Shown piece by piece: positions 27,903-36,363 of a DNA stretch of 64,000 nt. Under the pieces are notes generated by a model. That model was not told the origin of the DNA and searched no databases. It worked only from the letters and a program-made list of their open reading frames with translations. Origin of the DNA: Marinomonas primoryensis. GTDB taxonomy: Bacteria; Pseudomonadota; Gammaproteobacteria; Pseudomonadales; Marinomonadaceae. Every line of letters starts with the position of its first letter. The stretch's first letter is position 1. The DNA is taken from assembly GCF_013372285.1 (NCBI RefSeq), contig NZ_CP054301.1:1908001-1972000 (forward strand), written 5' to 3'. Position numbers and translations under genes: made by a program.

Positions 27903-28167
27903 GGTTGGGGTGTCCTAAAATAGTGTGTGATGATACTAATGACGTTCTTGGAAAAGTACCGTGTGTTAGTACTTTGTCCGTTGGCGATTTTAAGCAATAG
28001 TCGCCTTTTAAAGTCGGTCATGTTTGTATTTGATTTGCCGTATTTTACAACAGCTACTTATCAATAGGCTGACAGCGGTCTAAATAAACCTTTTTTTATT
28101 CAAAAAATAATGACTATTTAAGACATTAAAGTAGGATTCTCCCCAACCTTACGTGAATGGAGTCATT

Positions 28168-28641
28168 ATGCCTTTTCTAGTTCCCATGTCTAAGCCGTTT
28201 TTTTCATCCTACATTGAAGAATTGATCGTGCAGTACGCCAAAGAAAACGTCGACTCAGGTCGATGGCAGAAAGCGGGGTCTTTAACACGTTCCCGACGTG
28301 ATACCGAGCGATTATTGCCTCGTGGTATCGAGACGGAAAATAACCATTTCTTTGAATTGAAAGCGCCAGATGTGAATGAATCGGTTGGCAGCATATGGTT
28401 GTCGCTCGAAAACAGTGCTACCACGGGTACGGTTTTTATTTATGATTTAGAAATCAAACCGGAATATCGTCGAAAGGGCTATGCCAAGCTTGCCTTGAAG
28501 GAAATCGAAGACTTTGCCGCCACACACAACATTGTCAATGTTGGTCTACATGTTTTTTCTAACAACGAAGCCGCGCAAGCACTTTATACTGAAATGGGCT
28601 TTAAGACGGTGAGTCTTAATATGGTTAAGAAGATTGGTTAG
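28168..28641 (+). CDS. GNAT-family N-acetyltransferase
   Basis: A 157-residue acetyltransferase. I use the ATG at 28168 (MPFLVPMSKPFF), with GGAG about eight bases upstream; an in-frame ATG at 28153 lacks a site. Motif A is DLEIKPEYRRKGYAKLALKE (near residues 95-115), followed by LHVFSNNEAAQALYTEMGF. The substrate is unknown. It is followed 54 bp later by the ACT-domain gene, probably in the same transcript. Confidence 0.88.
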   Translation: MPFLVPMSKPFFSSYIEELIVQYAKENVDSGRWQKAGSLTRSRRDTERLLPRGIETENNHFFELKAPDVNESVGSIWLSLENSATTGTVFIYDLEIKPEYRRKGYAKLALKEIEDFAATHNIVNVGLHVFSNNEAAQALYTEMGFKTVSLNMVKKIG

Positions 28642-28694
28642 CGGGCTGGCTTGTGAATGGATGAAATAACACAAATAGTATGGAGGAGGGTTTT

Positions 28695-29090
28695 ATGACT
28701 GCGATAACAGAACTGGATAAATTACTTCGTTCAATGAGTCCAGAATTAGTTAGTGGAGAGTTCGTTTTTTGTACGGTTCAAGGTACGGCCCAAGACTATT
28801 TAGCATTGGATCCTATAATGACGTTTATTGAATCTGAAGGATTAACTCTGATTCTAGCTAAGCAAACGGCTTTAGATGCGGGTTTAGCGTTTGAAAGTGC
28901 ATTTAGCCAAATTACATTGACGGTACATTCCAGTTTGGATGCGGTCGGTCTAACCGCTGCGGTATCAAATAAGCTGACAGAGAAAGGCATTAGTGCCAAT
29001 GTTGTTGCCGCTTATTATCATGATCATATTTTTGTACAAACTGAAAAAGCTGAGGCGGCATTAAAAGAGTTTAGTGCTCGGTCTAGCTAA
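28695..29090 (+). CDS. ACT-domain protein
   Basis: A 131-residue protein. The start at 28695 (MTAITELDKLL) is preceded by GGAGG; the in-frame ATG at 28680 overlaps that site. The C-terminal half, HSSLDAVGLTAAVSNKLTEKGISANVVAAYYHDHIFVQ, split here only by my reading of the fold, has the beta-alpha-beta pattern of ACT domains with the conserved turn before a helix. Such stand-alone ACT proteins usually bind amino acids. No partner enzyme is adjacent, so the role is open. Confidence 0.78.
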   Translation: MTAITELDKLLRSMSPELVSGEFVFCTVQGTAQDYLALDPIMTFIESEGLTLILAKQTALDAGLAFESAFSQITLTVHSSLDAVGLTAAVSNKLTEKGISANVVAAYYHDHIFVQTEKAEAALKEFSARSS

Positions 29091-29363
29091 TATTTCTAAT
29101 CATATTTTGGACAGATAAACAAACGCTCTGATGAGTGACTGTGTTTTGGCGAGTTCACCGCCATAGTATAGGCAGAGTTATATGGCCGTTACCCTCATGC
29201 CACCGTTGTGGTTTTTTACATAAAAAGGCTTTTAATTTATCAGTGTTAAAGAGAGTCGGTTCGATTTTATTTTAGGCTCTTACTCCTAGTATCAGTTACT
29301 ATTTCTTCTATATAGAAAAATCATTGTCAGCCTAAAAGGCAAATAAAGTGGAAAGTAAATCAA

Positions 29364-30857
29364 GTGGAAAGTGAAGCGGGTAGTTGGGCAGTTTGTCCAG
29401 AATGTCTGGGGCTCGGTAAAAAAAGTCGAAAGCTGCGCAAGAAAGTGAAGTTGCGTTACCAAAAAGAATTGGATGCGTTTGAAAAAACGAATGGCGAAGG
29501 GCTTGCTCCTGTTCGGCCTCAAGGTCACCTCGAAGATTGTTTGAAATGTGCAGGTTCTGGCTTACTTGCCGCTACGGATTTCCCAGTTGCCGATACAGTA
29601 AATTACCCTCATGTTGCGATTGTTGGTGGCGGGATTGGCGGTGTGGCGTTGGCCGTTGCATGTTTACATCGTGGTATTCCATTTACGCTCTACGAGCGTG
29701 ATAGCGGCTTCGATACTCGATCTCAGGGTTATGGATTGACGTTGCAGCAAGCGAGTAAAGCGATTGAAGGATTGGGCTTGTTCTCATTAGAAGGCGGTGT
29801 TGTGTCTACTCGCCATCTGGTTCATACAACAGAAGGTGACGTGGTCGGCGAATGGGGCATGCGCAAGTGGATGCAGTCCGATGAGCAATCGTTACAGAAA
29901 CTGTCTTCGTCGAAACGCACCAATGTACATATTGCACGACAGTCTTTGCGTTTAGCATTACTTGGTCAATTGAGTGCTCAAGTGCCTGTGCAATGGAATC
30001 ATCAGTTGGTGGATTTCAAGGAAACAATAGGCGAAGGTGTTGATCTGACGTTCCATGTAAAGGGTCAAGCAAAGGGTCAGGAAAACGAAGGCATTAAAAT
30101 TGCCAAGGCTGACTTAGTCGTCGGTGCCGATGGTATTCGCAGTACCGTGCGAAAATTGCTCATTGATGAGGAAGCGGCGCCTTTACGCTACCTTGGTTGT
30201 ATGGTGATTTTAGGCATTTGTCCTTTGAAGAACCTGAACGGCCTTAAGCATGATTTACTGGATTCTGCTACGGTATTTCAAACCGCCAATGGCAATGAGC
30301 GAATCTATATGATGCCTTATTCGTCAGATTCTGTAATGTGGCAGCTTAGCTTTCCCATGCCCGAAGACGAGGCGAAAGAGTTGAGTGCTAAAGGTGTGAC
30401 GGCATTGAAAGAAGAAGCGTGTAGAAGAACACAATGGCACCATCCTATTCCTCAGATTTTGGCGGTAACTCAGGAAGCGCAGGTGTCGGGTTATCCCGTG
30501 TACGATCGAGAATTAATGACTTCTGAATTATTAGAGCAAGCCGGAAAAGTCACACTGATAGGTGATGCGGCGCATCCGATGAGCCCATTCAAAGGCCAAG
30601 GCGCGAATCAAGCATTATTAGACGCGTTGGCGCTGGCTCGAAGCATTACCAAGGGTTGTCAGCCGCCGTCTGAGTGGCACGGAAGTTGGAAAAAAACAGG
30701 CATCAGAGACAGTGTGTTAACGAGTTTTGAAGCCGAAATGTTAGAACGCAGTGCTTCTAAAGTGAAAGGGTCAGCCGAGGCGGCAGAATTTTTACATTCT
30801 GACGTTGTGCTCCATGAAGGGGATGAGCCGAGAGGGCGGTGCCTAAAGAACAAATAA
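29364..30857 (+). CDS. FAD-dependent monooxygenase with N-terminal CxxCxGxG zinc-finger-like domain
   Basis: A 497-residue flavoprotein starting with GTG. Residues 1-70 carry two DnaJ-like cysteine motifs, CPECLGLG (C11, C14) and CLKCAGSG (C59, C62), separated by a very basic, charged linker; together they could bind one zinc. From residue 84 a class A flavin monooxygenase follows. It shows the dinucleotide motif VAIVGGGIGGVALA, DG motif DLVVGADGIRSTVR and the second FAD motif TLIGDAAHPMSPFKGQGANQAL. TetX- and kynurenine-monooxygenase-like hydroxylases are the nearest enzyme type. The substrate and the role of the cysteine head are unknown. No operon partner is evident. Confidence 0.85.
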   Translation: MESEAGSWAVCPECLGLGKKSRKLRKKVKLRYQKELDAFEKTNGEGLAPVRPQGHLEDCLKCAGSGLLAATDFPVADTVNYPHVAIVGGGIGGVALAVACLHRGIPFTLYERDSGFDTRSQGYGLTLQQASKAIEGLGLFSLEGGVVSTRHLVHTTEGDVVGEWGMRKWMQSDEQSLQKLSSSKRTNVHIARQSLRLALLGQLSAQVPVQWNHQLVDFKETIGEGVDLTFHVKGQAKGQENEGIKIAKADLVVGADGIRSTVRKLLIDEEAAPLRYLGCMVILGICPLKNLNGLKHDLLDSATVFQTANGNERIYMMPYSSDSVMWQLSFPMPEDEAKELSAKGVTALKEEACRRTQWHHPIPQILAVTQEAQVSGYPVYDRELMTSELLEQAGKVTLIGDAAHPMSPFKGQGANQALLDALALARSITKGCQPPSEWHGSWKKTGIRDSVLTSFEAEMLERSASKVKGSAEAAEFLHSDVVLHEGDEPRGRCLKNK

Positions 30858-31029
30858 TGAGTTATACCAAGTAGTTCAAGCCTATTTCTACGCTCGTTCA
30901 GCATGGACTAATGCCCGCCTTTAATCTAACGTTCTGTGCAATAATAGATTTTTGCCTTACCATCAAATAAAAATAATGTCAGGTTATACGAAAGTTGGCC
31001 TTCGGCACCCAATTGAGTAGGAATAAAAC

Positions 31030-32061
31030 ATGCAATTATCCGCTGGAAAGTCGTGGTCTTTACGCCGTACGGCTGACAAAAATGGTTTGTTCAAAATGGC
31101 GTCGTTAGATCAAATTCCACCGATCGTTGGACCAATGGCGGCTTTTCATGGCGCCAGCGAGGCGCCGTTTGATGATGTGGTTACGTTTAAGAGGTTGCTG
31201 ATTGAGCAGTTTCAGGGCTATTCATCCGCCATGTTGCTTGATCCTCAGTTTGCTGTTCCTGGTTGCATCGACGCGCTAGACGCATCAAAAGGGCTTTTTA
31301 TTTCATTGGAAGACCCGTCATACGACCTAGTCGCGAACAATGAACGCCGCTCCAAGTCTGCAGAATTTTGGTCCGTCGGTAAGATCAAGCGTATGGGCGG
31401 TAATGCGGTAAAAATGCTGGCTTGGTATCGTCCTGATGCGAGTGCTGAAACGAACCAACATCAACAGAATTATGTGATGCAGGTTGGTGACGCTTGTGCG
31501 AAATATGACATTCCCTTTTTCTTAGAGTTGCTCGCTTATCCGCTGGACTCTGATAGCACGTTAAAGGCCGATGACGTGAACAGAAAAGAGCGTCTACGTG
31601 ATACGGTATTACAGTCGGTTGAAGAGTTCGCAAAATCGAAATATCAAGTAGATGTGTTTATGCTTGAAAGCCCAATTGAAGGGAGTGACGCACCGGGTGT
31701 TGGTCATCAAGGTGAGGAACATATTCAACCTGTGTTTGAAGAAATGGCTCGATTGGCCAATCGTCCTTGGGCGATGTTGTCGACTGGGGCCACGATGGCT
31801 GAGTTTAATAAAATTATGACTCACGCGTATGCCGCCGGCTCATGTGGCTACTTAGCAGGAAGGACCTATTGGTTGGATACACTGGCGCACTATCCTGATT
31901 GGTCTGCTATGCAAGCCGATATTCATCAAAATGTGTCTTATTACATCCAAGAGCTTAATGACATTACCGATAAAATGGCAACGCCTTGGTCAAGTCACTC
32001 ATGTTATTCAGCGCCGCTTGAAGCAGACAGGGCATTCTGTTCACGTTATGCTGACATGTGA
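31030..32061 (+). CDS. LacD-like class I aldolase homologue lacking the usual Schiff-base lysine
   Basis: A 343-residue protein related to tagatose-1,6-bisphosphate aldolase (LacD) and sulfofructose-phosphate aldolase (YihT). Recognisable parts are SSAMLLDPQF, KMLAWYRPDA, DIPFFLELLAYPL, and STGATMAEF with AAGSCGYLAGRTYW near the C terminus. In LacD/YihT the Schiff-base lysine lies in a DVLKVEVP-type strand; here that strand reads DVFMLESP, with M211 in the lysine position. K128 in AVKML is retained. It may be inactive, use another residue, or act on a different substrate. It is followed 40 bp later by the EEP-family gene. Confidence 0.75.
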   Translation: MQLSAGKSWSLRRTADKNGLFKMASLDQIPPIVGPMAAFHGASEAPFDDVVTFKRLLIEQFQGYSSAMLLDPQFAVPGCIDALDASKGLFISLEDPSYDLVANNERRSKSAEFWSVGKIKRMGGNAVKMLAWYRPDASAETNQHQQNYVMQVGDACAKYDIPFFLELLAYPLDSDSTLKADDVNRKERLRDTVLQSVEEFAKSKYQVDVFMLESPIEGSDAPGVGHQGEEHIQPVFEEMARLANRPWAMLSTGATMAEFNKIMTHAYAAGSCGYLAGRTYWLDTLAHYPDWSAMQADIHQNVSYYIQELNDITDKMATPWSSHSCYSAPLEADRAFCSRYADM

Positions 32062-32101
32062 TTTGTGTCTATTTAATAACAACTAAGAACATAGGTTTAA
32101 T

Positions 32102-33190
32102 ATGTTATCAGTGCTTATTATCTGCACAACGATCATTGTGCTGGCAACTTTGCTGCCATTATCACGACACCCTCATTGGGTTATTCGAGGGATGGACTTT
32201 CCTCGTTTGCAAATTGCGATTGTCGCTGTGGTGTTGTTGGTCGTCGATGCCGTTCTTCTTGATATACAATCGATAAGTACTTTGGCCATTATGGGCGCAA
32301 CGCTTTTATGTTTGATTTGGCAGTTGTGGTGGGTATTGCCTTATACCGTTTTATGGCCAAAAGAGGTGAAAAGTGCCAGTGGTATTCACCCTGAGAGGCA
32401 ACTGAGCATTCTCACTTCGAATGTATTAACGCCCAATCGAAATGCCGATGCTTTGATTCAGTTGGTCAGAAAATATAAACCTGATGTGTTGGTAACATTG
32501 GAATCGGATCAGTGGTGGGAAGACAAACTCAGTGTATTAGAGGCTGAGATGCCCTACAGTGTGAAATGTCCTCTTGATAACTTGTATGGTATGCATGTAT
32601 TTTCAAGGTTGCCTCTAGAGGAAGATGAAATTTGCTATCTGGTTGAAAAGGATGTGCCATCGATACATGCCTCGCTGGTGTTACGAACAGGCGACAAAGT
32701 CCGTGTGCATTTTATTCATCCAGCGCCACCCAGCCCGTCTGAGAACCCCGAATCGGCGGAACGAGATGCCGAGTTAGTGATTGTAGCGAGAAGTGTAGCT
32801 GAAAGTGACCAGCCTGTTATTGTCACCGGAGATCTTAATGATGTCGCTTGGTCGGCTACAACGCGTCTTTTTCTTAAAATTAGTGGCTTGTTAGATCCAC
32901 GAGTGGGGCGTGGCATGTATAATACCTTTCATGCGTCATATTTCTTTTTGCGGTGGCCATTGGACCATTTGTTTCACAGTCAGCATTTCACACTACGATC
33001 CATTCAACGGTTACCCTCGATTGGTTCGGATCACTTCGCTTTGCTGACCAGAGTTTTATTTTCACCGGTTCAAGATAAAAATCAGCAAGGGCTAACCCCC
33101 AATGTTACTGACAACGAATGGTCAAAAGACATAACGCAAGAACAGGACGTTAGTAAGCACGATGTGCCGCGACCTGGTGAGTCAAATTAA
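32102..33190 (+). CDS. Membrane-anchored endonuclease/exonuclease/phosphatase-family protein (YafD-like)
   Basis: A 362-residue protein. Three hydrophobic segments fill the first ~85 residues, then an EEP-fold domain follows. Its motifs include ILTSNVLTPNRNADAL, PVIVTGDLNDVAWS and the terminal SIGSDHFALLTRV. The expected metal-binding Glu is probably in VTLESDQWW. The catalytic part should lie in the periplasm or at the membrane; whether it is a nuclease, a phosphodiesterase or a phosphatase cannot be told. A polar 40-residue tail ends the protein. It lies between the aldolase-like and Rho-like genes on the same strand. Confidence 0.85.
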   Translation: MLSVLIICTTIIVLATLLPLSRHPHWVIRGMDFPRLQIAIVAVVLLVVDAVLLDIQSISTLAIMGATLLCLIWQLWWVLPYTVLWPKEVKSASGIHPERQLSILTSNVLTPNRNADALIQLVRKYKPDVLVTLESDQWWEDKLSVLEAEMPYSVKCPLDNLYGMHVFSRLPLEEDEICYLVEKDVPSIHASLVLRTGDKVRVHFIHPAPPSPSENPESAERDAELVIVARSVAESDQPVIVTGDLNDVAWSATTRLFLKISGLLDPRVGRGMYNTFHASYFFLRWPLDHLFHSQHFTLRSIQRLPSIGSDHFALLTRVLFSPVQDKNQQGLTPNVTDNEWSKDITQEQDVSKHDVPRPGESN

Positions 33191-33254
33191 CTGTCGCCTG
33201 ATGGCGGAAAAAGATTTTAAAATACTTAATTATCCAAGGCTATAAACCAATATC

Positions 33255-34211
33255 ATGACGAGAAAAATATTAAGTTTGAAGGGAAAGCGATCAACAGACG
33301 CTGAATCTGCCAATGGAGAGATCGAGGATCAATTTCCTAATGACCCACAAAAACGTTTTTTAAATGGTGTTGTGATCCATCCGGCTCCGTGTATTCGTTT
33401 GGAATCCGGATCTAAGCAGCTTTCGATGCGGGCAATGGATTTGATTTCTCCAATCGGTTTGGGTCAGCGAGGATTGATTGTTGCGCCACCGGGCTCTGGT
33501 AAAACGACGACGTTAAAGCATATTTGTCAGGCTGTGGGCGAAGCGTACCCTGAGATAAAGCTGTATGCGTTGCTTATTGATGAACGACCAGAAGAAGTGA
33601 CCGATTTCAAACGCAGTGTGTCGGCAGAAGTTCATGCTTCCTCTTCCGATGAAAGTTATGCCCAGCATGTACGTGTGGCCGATAAGCTGCTTGATAAGGC
33701 CCGTAAAGAAGCGGGTGAAGGGCATGATGTGATGATTGTGATTGATTCACTCACAAGACTGTCACGCGTTTATAATGCAGGGCAAAAAAGCAGCGGTCGA
33801 ACCATGTCGGGCGGACTCGATACTAGAGCACTAGAAATACCGCGAAAACTGTTTGGTGCGGCCAGAAATATTGAGAACGGTGGATCACTTACGATTCTAG
33901 CAACGATACTTGTGGATACTGGAAGCCGGATGGATCAGGTGATTTTTGAGGAGTTCAAAGGCACGGGTAATATGGAAATTGTGTTATCTCGAGACGTTGC
34001 GAGTCATCGTATTTTCCCCGCGCTGGATATTGCGAAAAGCAGCACGCGCCGTGAGGAGCTTCTTATTGATTCTAAAGATATTGAAAAGGTAAGGGCGTTG
34101 CGACGGTCATTAACGGACCTTCCTCCAGTAGACGGCACTAGAAAGCTGGTTGATTTATTGGAAGAGTTCCCAACGAATGCTGAGCTATTAAAGGCTTTTT
34201 CACCCGCCTAG
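33255..34211 (+). CDS. Short Rho-type RNA translocase paralogue lacking the RNA-binding N-domain
   Basis: A 318-residue protein that aligns with the ATPase half of transcription terminator Rho (about 419 residues). Motor motifs are complete: GQRGLIVAPPGSGKTTTLK (P-loop), IDERPEEVTDFKR with catalytic E110, Walker B VMIVIDSLTRL, the Q-loop region SGRTMSGGLD, EEFKGTGNMEI for the R-loop, and the arginine-rich SSTRREELL. Missing are the N-terminal helical and cold-shock-like RNA-binding domains; only about 35 polar residues precede the motor. A normal full-length Rho should exist elsewhere. Possible roles are a dedicated helicase or translocase, or a modulator that mixes with Rho hexamers. Confidence 0.88.
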   Translation: MTRKILSLKGKRSTDAESANGEIEDQFPNDPQKRFLNGVVIHPAPCIRLESGSKQLSMRAMDLISPIGLGQRGLIVAPPGSGKTTTLKHICQAVGEAYPEIKLYALLIDERPEEVTDFKRSVSAEVHASSSDESYAQHVRVADKLLDKARKEAGEGHDVMIVIDSLTRLSRVYNAGQKSSGRTMSGGLDTRALEIPRKLFGAARNIENGGSLTILATILVDTGSRMDQVIFEEFKGTGNMEIVLSRDVASHRIFPALDIAKSSTRREELLIDSKDIEKVRALRRSLTDLPPVDGTRKLVDLLEEFPTNAELLKAFSPA

Positions 34212-34243
34212 TTTTTAAGTCGCTAATGACTTTAAATATTAAC

Positions 34244-34296
34244 AACGAAAGAATCCGATTTCTTAATGGCTTTTAAGGAATCGGATTCTTTCGTTT
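34244..34296. terminator. Bidirectional terminator between the Rho-like and bactofilin genes
   Basis: A roughly 22-bp stem made by the sequence AACGAAAGAATCCGATTTCT and its complement (34274-34295), nearly perfect, with a short loop. It sits 32 bp after the Rho-like stop and 10 bp beyond the bactofilin stop, serving both convergent genes. Confidence 0.85.
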
Positions 34297-34305
34297 GAAG
34301 GTAAA

Positions 34306-34731
34306 CTACAGGTCTGGATCATTACTAATTAAAGTAAGGTTATCCGTTAAATCAGGGATTTCTTGCGTCGATGACGTCTTTTCAGATGGGTTGGTTACCC
34401 CCATGAACTTACCGCCGGGCTCAATGCTCAAGTTGTCGCTATAAACGGTGCCACTAACACGGCCACAACTTAATATTTCAATGCGTGTGGCATGACAGAT
34501 ACCTTCAAAGTGGCCGTTAATGATCAGGTGCTCAGTCGTAATTTCTCCTAGCACGTTACCAGACTCACTAATTTTTAGTTGATTTACAGCCTCAATTTGC
34601 CCTTCAACATGCCCATCAATTTGTAGCTGGTTTGCTACTTTGAGGTGTCCGTTAACTGTGCAGCCTTCTGCGATGAGAGTTGTAGTTGATGACTGACTCT
34701 TAATTCTATTTTGTCCACCAAAGATTCCCAT
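34306..34731 (-). CDS. Bactofilin
   Basis: A 141-residue polymer-forming cytoskeletal protein (DUF583 family). The core (about residues 18-115) is a right-handed beta-helix made of short repeats such as CTVNGHLKVANQLQIDGHVEG and HLIINGHFEG. Short disordered tails flank the core, as usual. An AGAGGA ribosome site lies inside the end of the upstream peptidase gene. Bactofilins form membrane-associated filaments that often localise peptidoglycan enzymes; the overlapping M23 peptidase gene fits that role. Confidence 0.93.
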   Translation of the reverse strand: MGIFGGQNRIKSQSSTTTLIAEGCTVNGHLKVANQLQIDGHVEGQIEAVNQLKISESGNVLGEITTEHLIINGHFEGICHATRIEILSCGRVSGTVYSDNLSIEPGGKFMGVTNPSEKTSSTQEIPDLTDNLTLISNDPDL

Positions 34732-35582
34732 CTTATTCCTCTTACATTTTTGAAAATTGTATCAAATTTATCAACGTTCCAATCCAAAAATGGTTTTGGA
34801 TTTAATGGTCGCCCAATAAACCTCACTTCATAGTGAAGGTGAGGGCCAGACGTTAACCCACTGTTGCCTGAATAGGCAATCAAATCGCCTTTTTTAATAA
34901 AATCGCCTTTTTTAACAACGAACTTACTTAAATGAGAATAAGAACTCGAAAACCCATATGAATGCAGTATGCGAAGGAAATTACCAGACCCTTTGTTACT
35001 CGGTCGTATTGCTTCTATCGCGCCATCTGCCGGTGCATAAATGGGAGTTCCTGTATTCACTGCAAAATCTTGTCCACGGTGATATTTCATGACGCCCGTA
35101 ACAGGGTGGATTCGTTTACCATAACCTGAAGACGTTCTTGCATTTTTTACAGGCGGACCGCTTGGTATTTGAGTCAGCATGGCTACTCGTATTGAGGAGT
35201 TGATGGTGGCCGTGTCCAAACGAGACTCCAGCTTACCGTCATTGTTATCCATGCCCAAAAGACTTTCTAAATCTCCCAGTCGATCAGAAACCAATTGCAT
35301 TCGTTCTTCTCGCTCTGATAAATCTTGTTCTAAGCTTATTTTTAGTGCGGTGAGTGAGGTGATTTCTTTGCTTAATGAAGATGATTTATTTTCTAGCTCA
35401 CGCAGTTTTAGTTTTGAGAATTCCGCGTCGTTAAGCAAATAATAAATGATTCCAGCCGCGAGTAAGATACCAAAAAAAATCATGGCACTGATAAATTTGA
35501 ATGTATGACGAGTTTTCTTCCCAAAGCTAAAGTGCTTCGTTCCATGAATTGAAGAAACGGATACGGTTATATTATCTTTCAT
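34635..35582 (-). CDS. M23-family metallopeptidase (LytM type), membrane anchored
   Basis: A 315-residue protein. A short cytoplasmic head is followed by one membrane segment (about 30-50) and a coiled coil (about 55-110). The LytM domain has the zinc motif HRGQDFAVNTGTPIYAPADG and the second motif GPHLHYEVRF. Both motifs look intact, so it should be an active cell-wall endopeptidase. Its last ~32 codons overlap the start of the bactofilin gene by 97 bp in another frame. It probably acts with that bactofilin in shaping the wall. Confidence 0.93.
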   Translation of the reverse strand: MKDNITVSVSSIHGTKHFSFGKKTRHTFKFISAMIFFGILLAAGIIYYLLNDAEFSKLKLRELENKSSSLSKEITSLTALKISLEQDLSEREERMQLVSDRLGDLESLLGMDNNDGKLESRLDTATINSSIRVAMLTQIPSGPPVKNARTSSGYGKRIHPVTGVMKYHRGQDFAVNTGTPIYAPADGAIEAIRPSNKGSGNFLRILHSYGFSSSYSHLSKFVVKKGDFIKKGDLIAYSGNSGLTSGPHLHYEVRFIGRPLNPKPFLDWNVDKFDTIFKNVRGIRWESLVDKIELRVSHQLQLSSQKAAQLTDTSK

Positions 35583-36363
35583 CGCTTTGCTTTTGTTACC
35601 ACATCATAATTACGTTTTAGTGAGTTAGCATACTATCTACATTTGTGTTTTTTTGTAACTTAAAGTTTAGATCACGAGAAAATTCTACTTTTGGCTGGTG
35701 TTGTTTTTCGATGGGTGCCGCTGCTTGCCCCCCTAAATCTTCCTTTAATGGTGATTGATTTTTTAGTGTTGTCTCGCTACCACTTCATCTTAAAAGCCTC
35801 TTAGAGCAATGTCTTTTGCGCACATCACCTGAGAAGGATATTGCCGTTTTGTTAGCGTCAGATTGCCAAGGACTGAAGGGGAGTGAAGTTCATCGGCCTG
35901 CACCTAGCGATTCTCATTTCAAGTGGAACGGACGCAAAAATACAGTTATAAAAATAAAAAACGTACATTGATAATGTTGTCCGTTATGGCCCTGTAGCTG
36001 GTAGGATGGACTAAGCTAGTTGAGTGTGTGCTAGAAGAGGGATTAAATGCTAATTTTATGGCGTTCGTCTTTGAGGTAATTGATTTCGATCATCAATGCA
36101 GGTGAGCAATTTATACTTGAAAGGGTATAGCTGAAAGCAGACTTGGCTTTTAGGCGGAATAAAGGTGCGAATTTTTTGCAAGGATTTTAGCTTTAGGATC
36201 AATTTTCAAACCTTTAGACGTAAAAAAGCATTGTTTTTCGTTTTTTTTAACCTCTCTTACGTTAAGTGCAAACCATTGATTCTAAAGCTATTGATAAATG
36301 CTCACCTGTGTAAGATACTTGTTTAGATATTTGTGTCCATTTTTTGTAGATAAAGGGAAGCTT
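35583..36363. other. 781-bp intergenic region upstream of fimV
   Basis: This is the longest gap in the window. It should contain divergent promoters for the M23 gene and fimV. A short plus-strand open stretch near 35818-35970 (LRTSPEKDIAVLLASDC...) has no recognised homology. AT-rich runs lie at 36220-36250. I see no tRNA and no strong hairpin. In pseudomonads asd precedes fimV; I found no trace of asd here. Confidence 0.5.

Noticed and set aside
29200-29216. CCAC-CGTT-GTGG followed by TTTTTT
   Set aside because: The stem is only four base pairs, so it is not a convincing terminator for the ACT gene.
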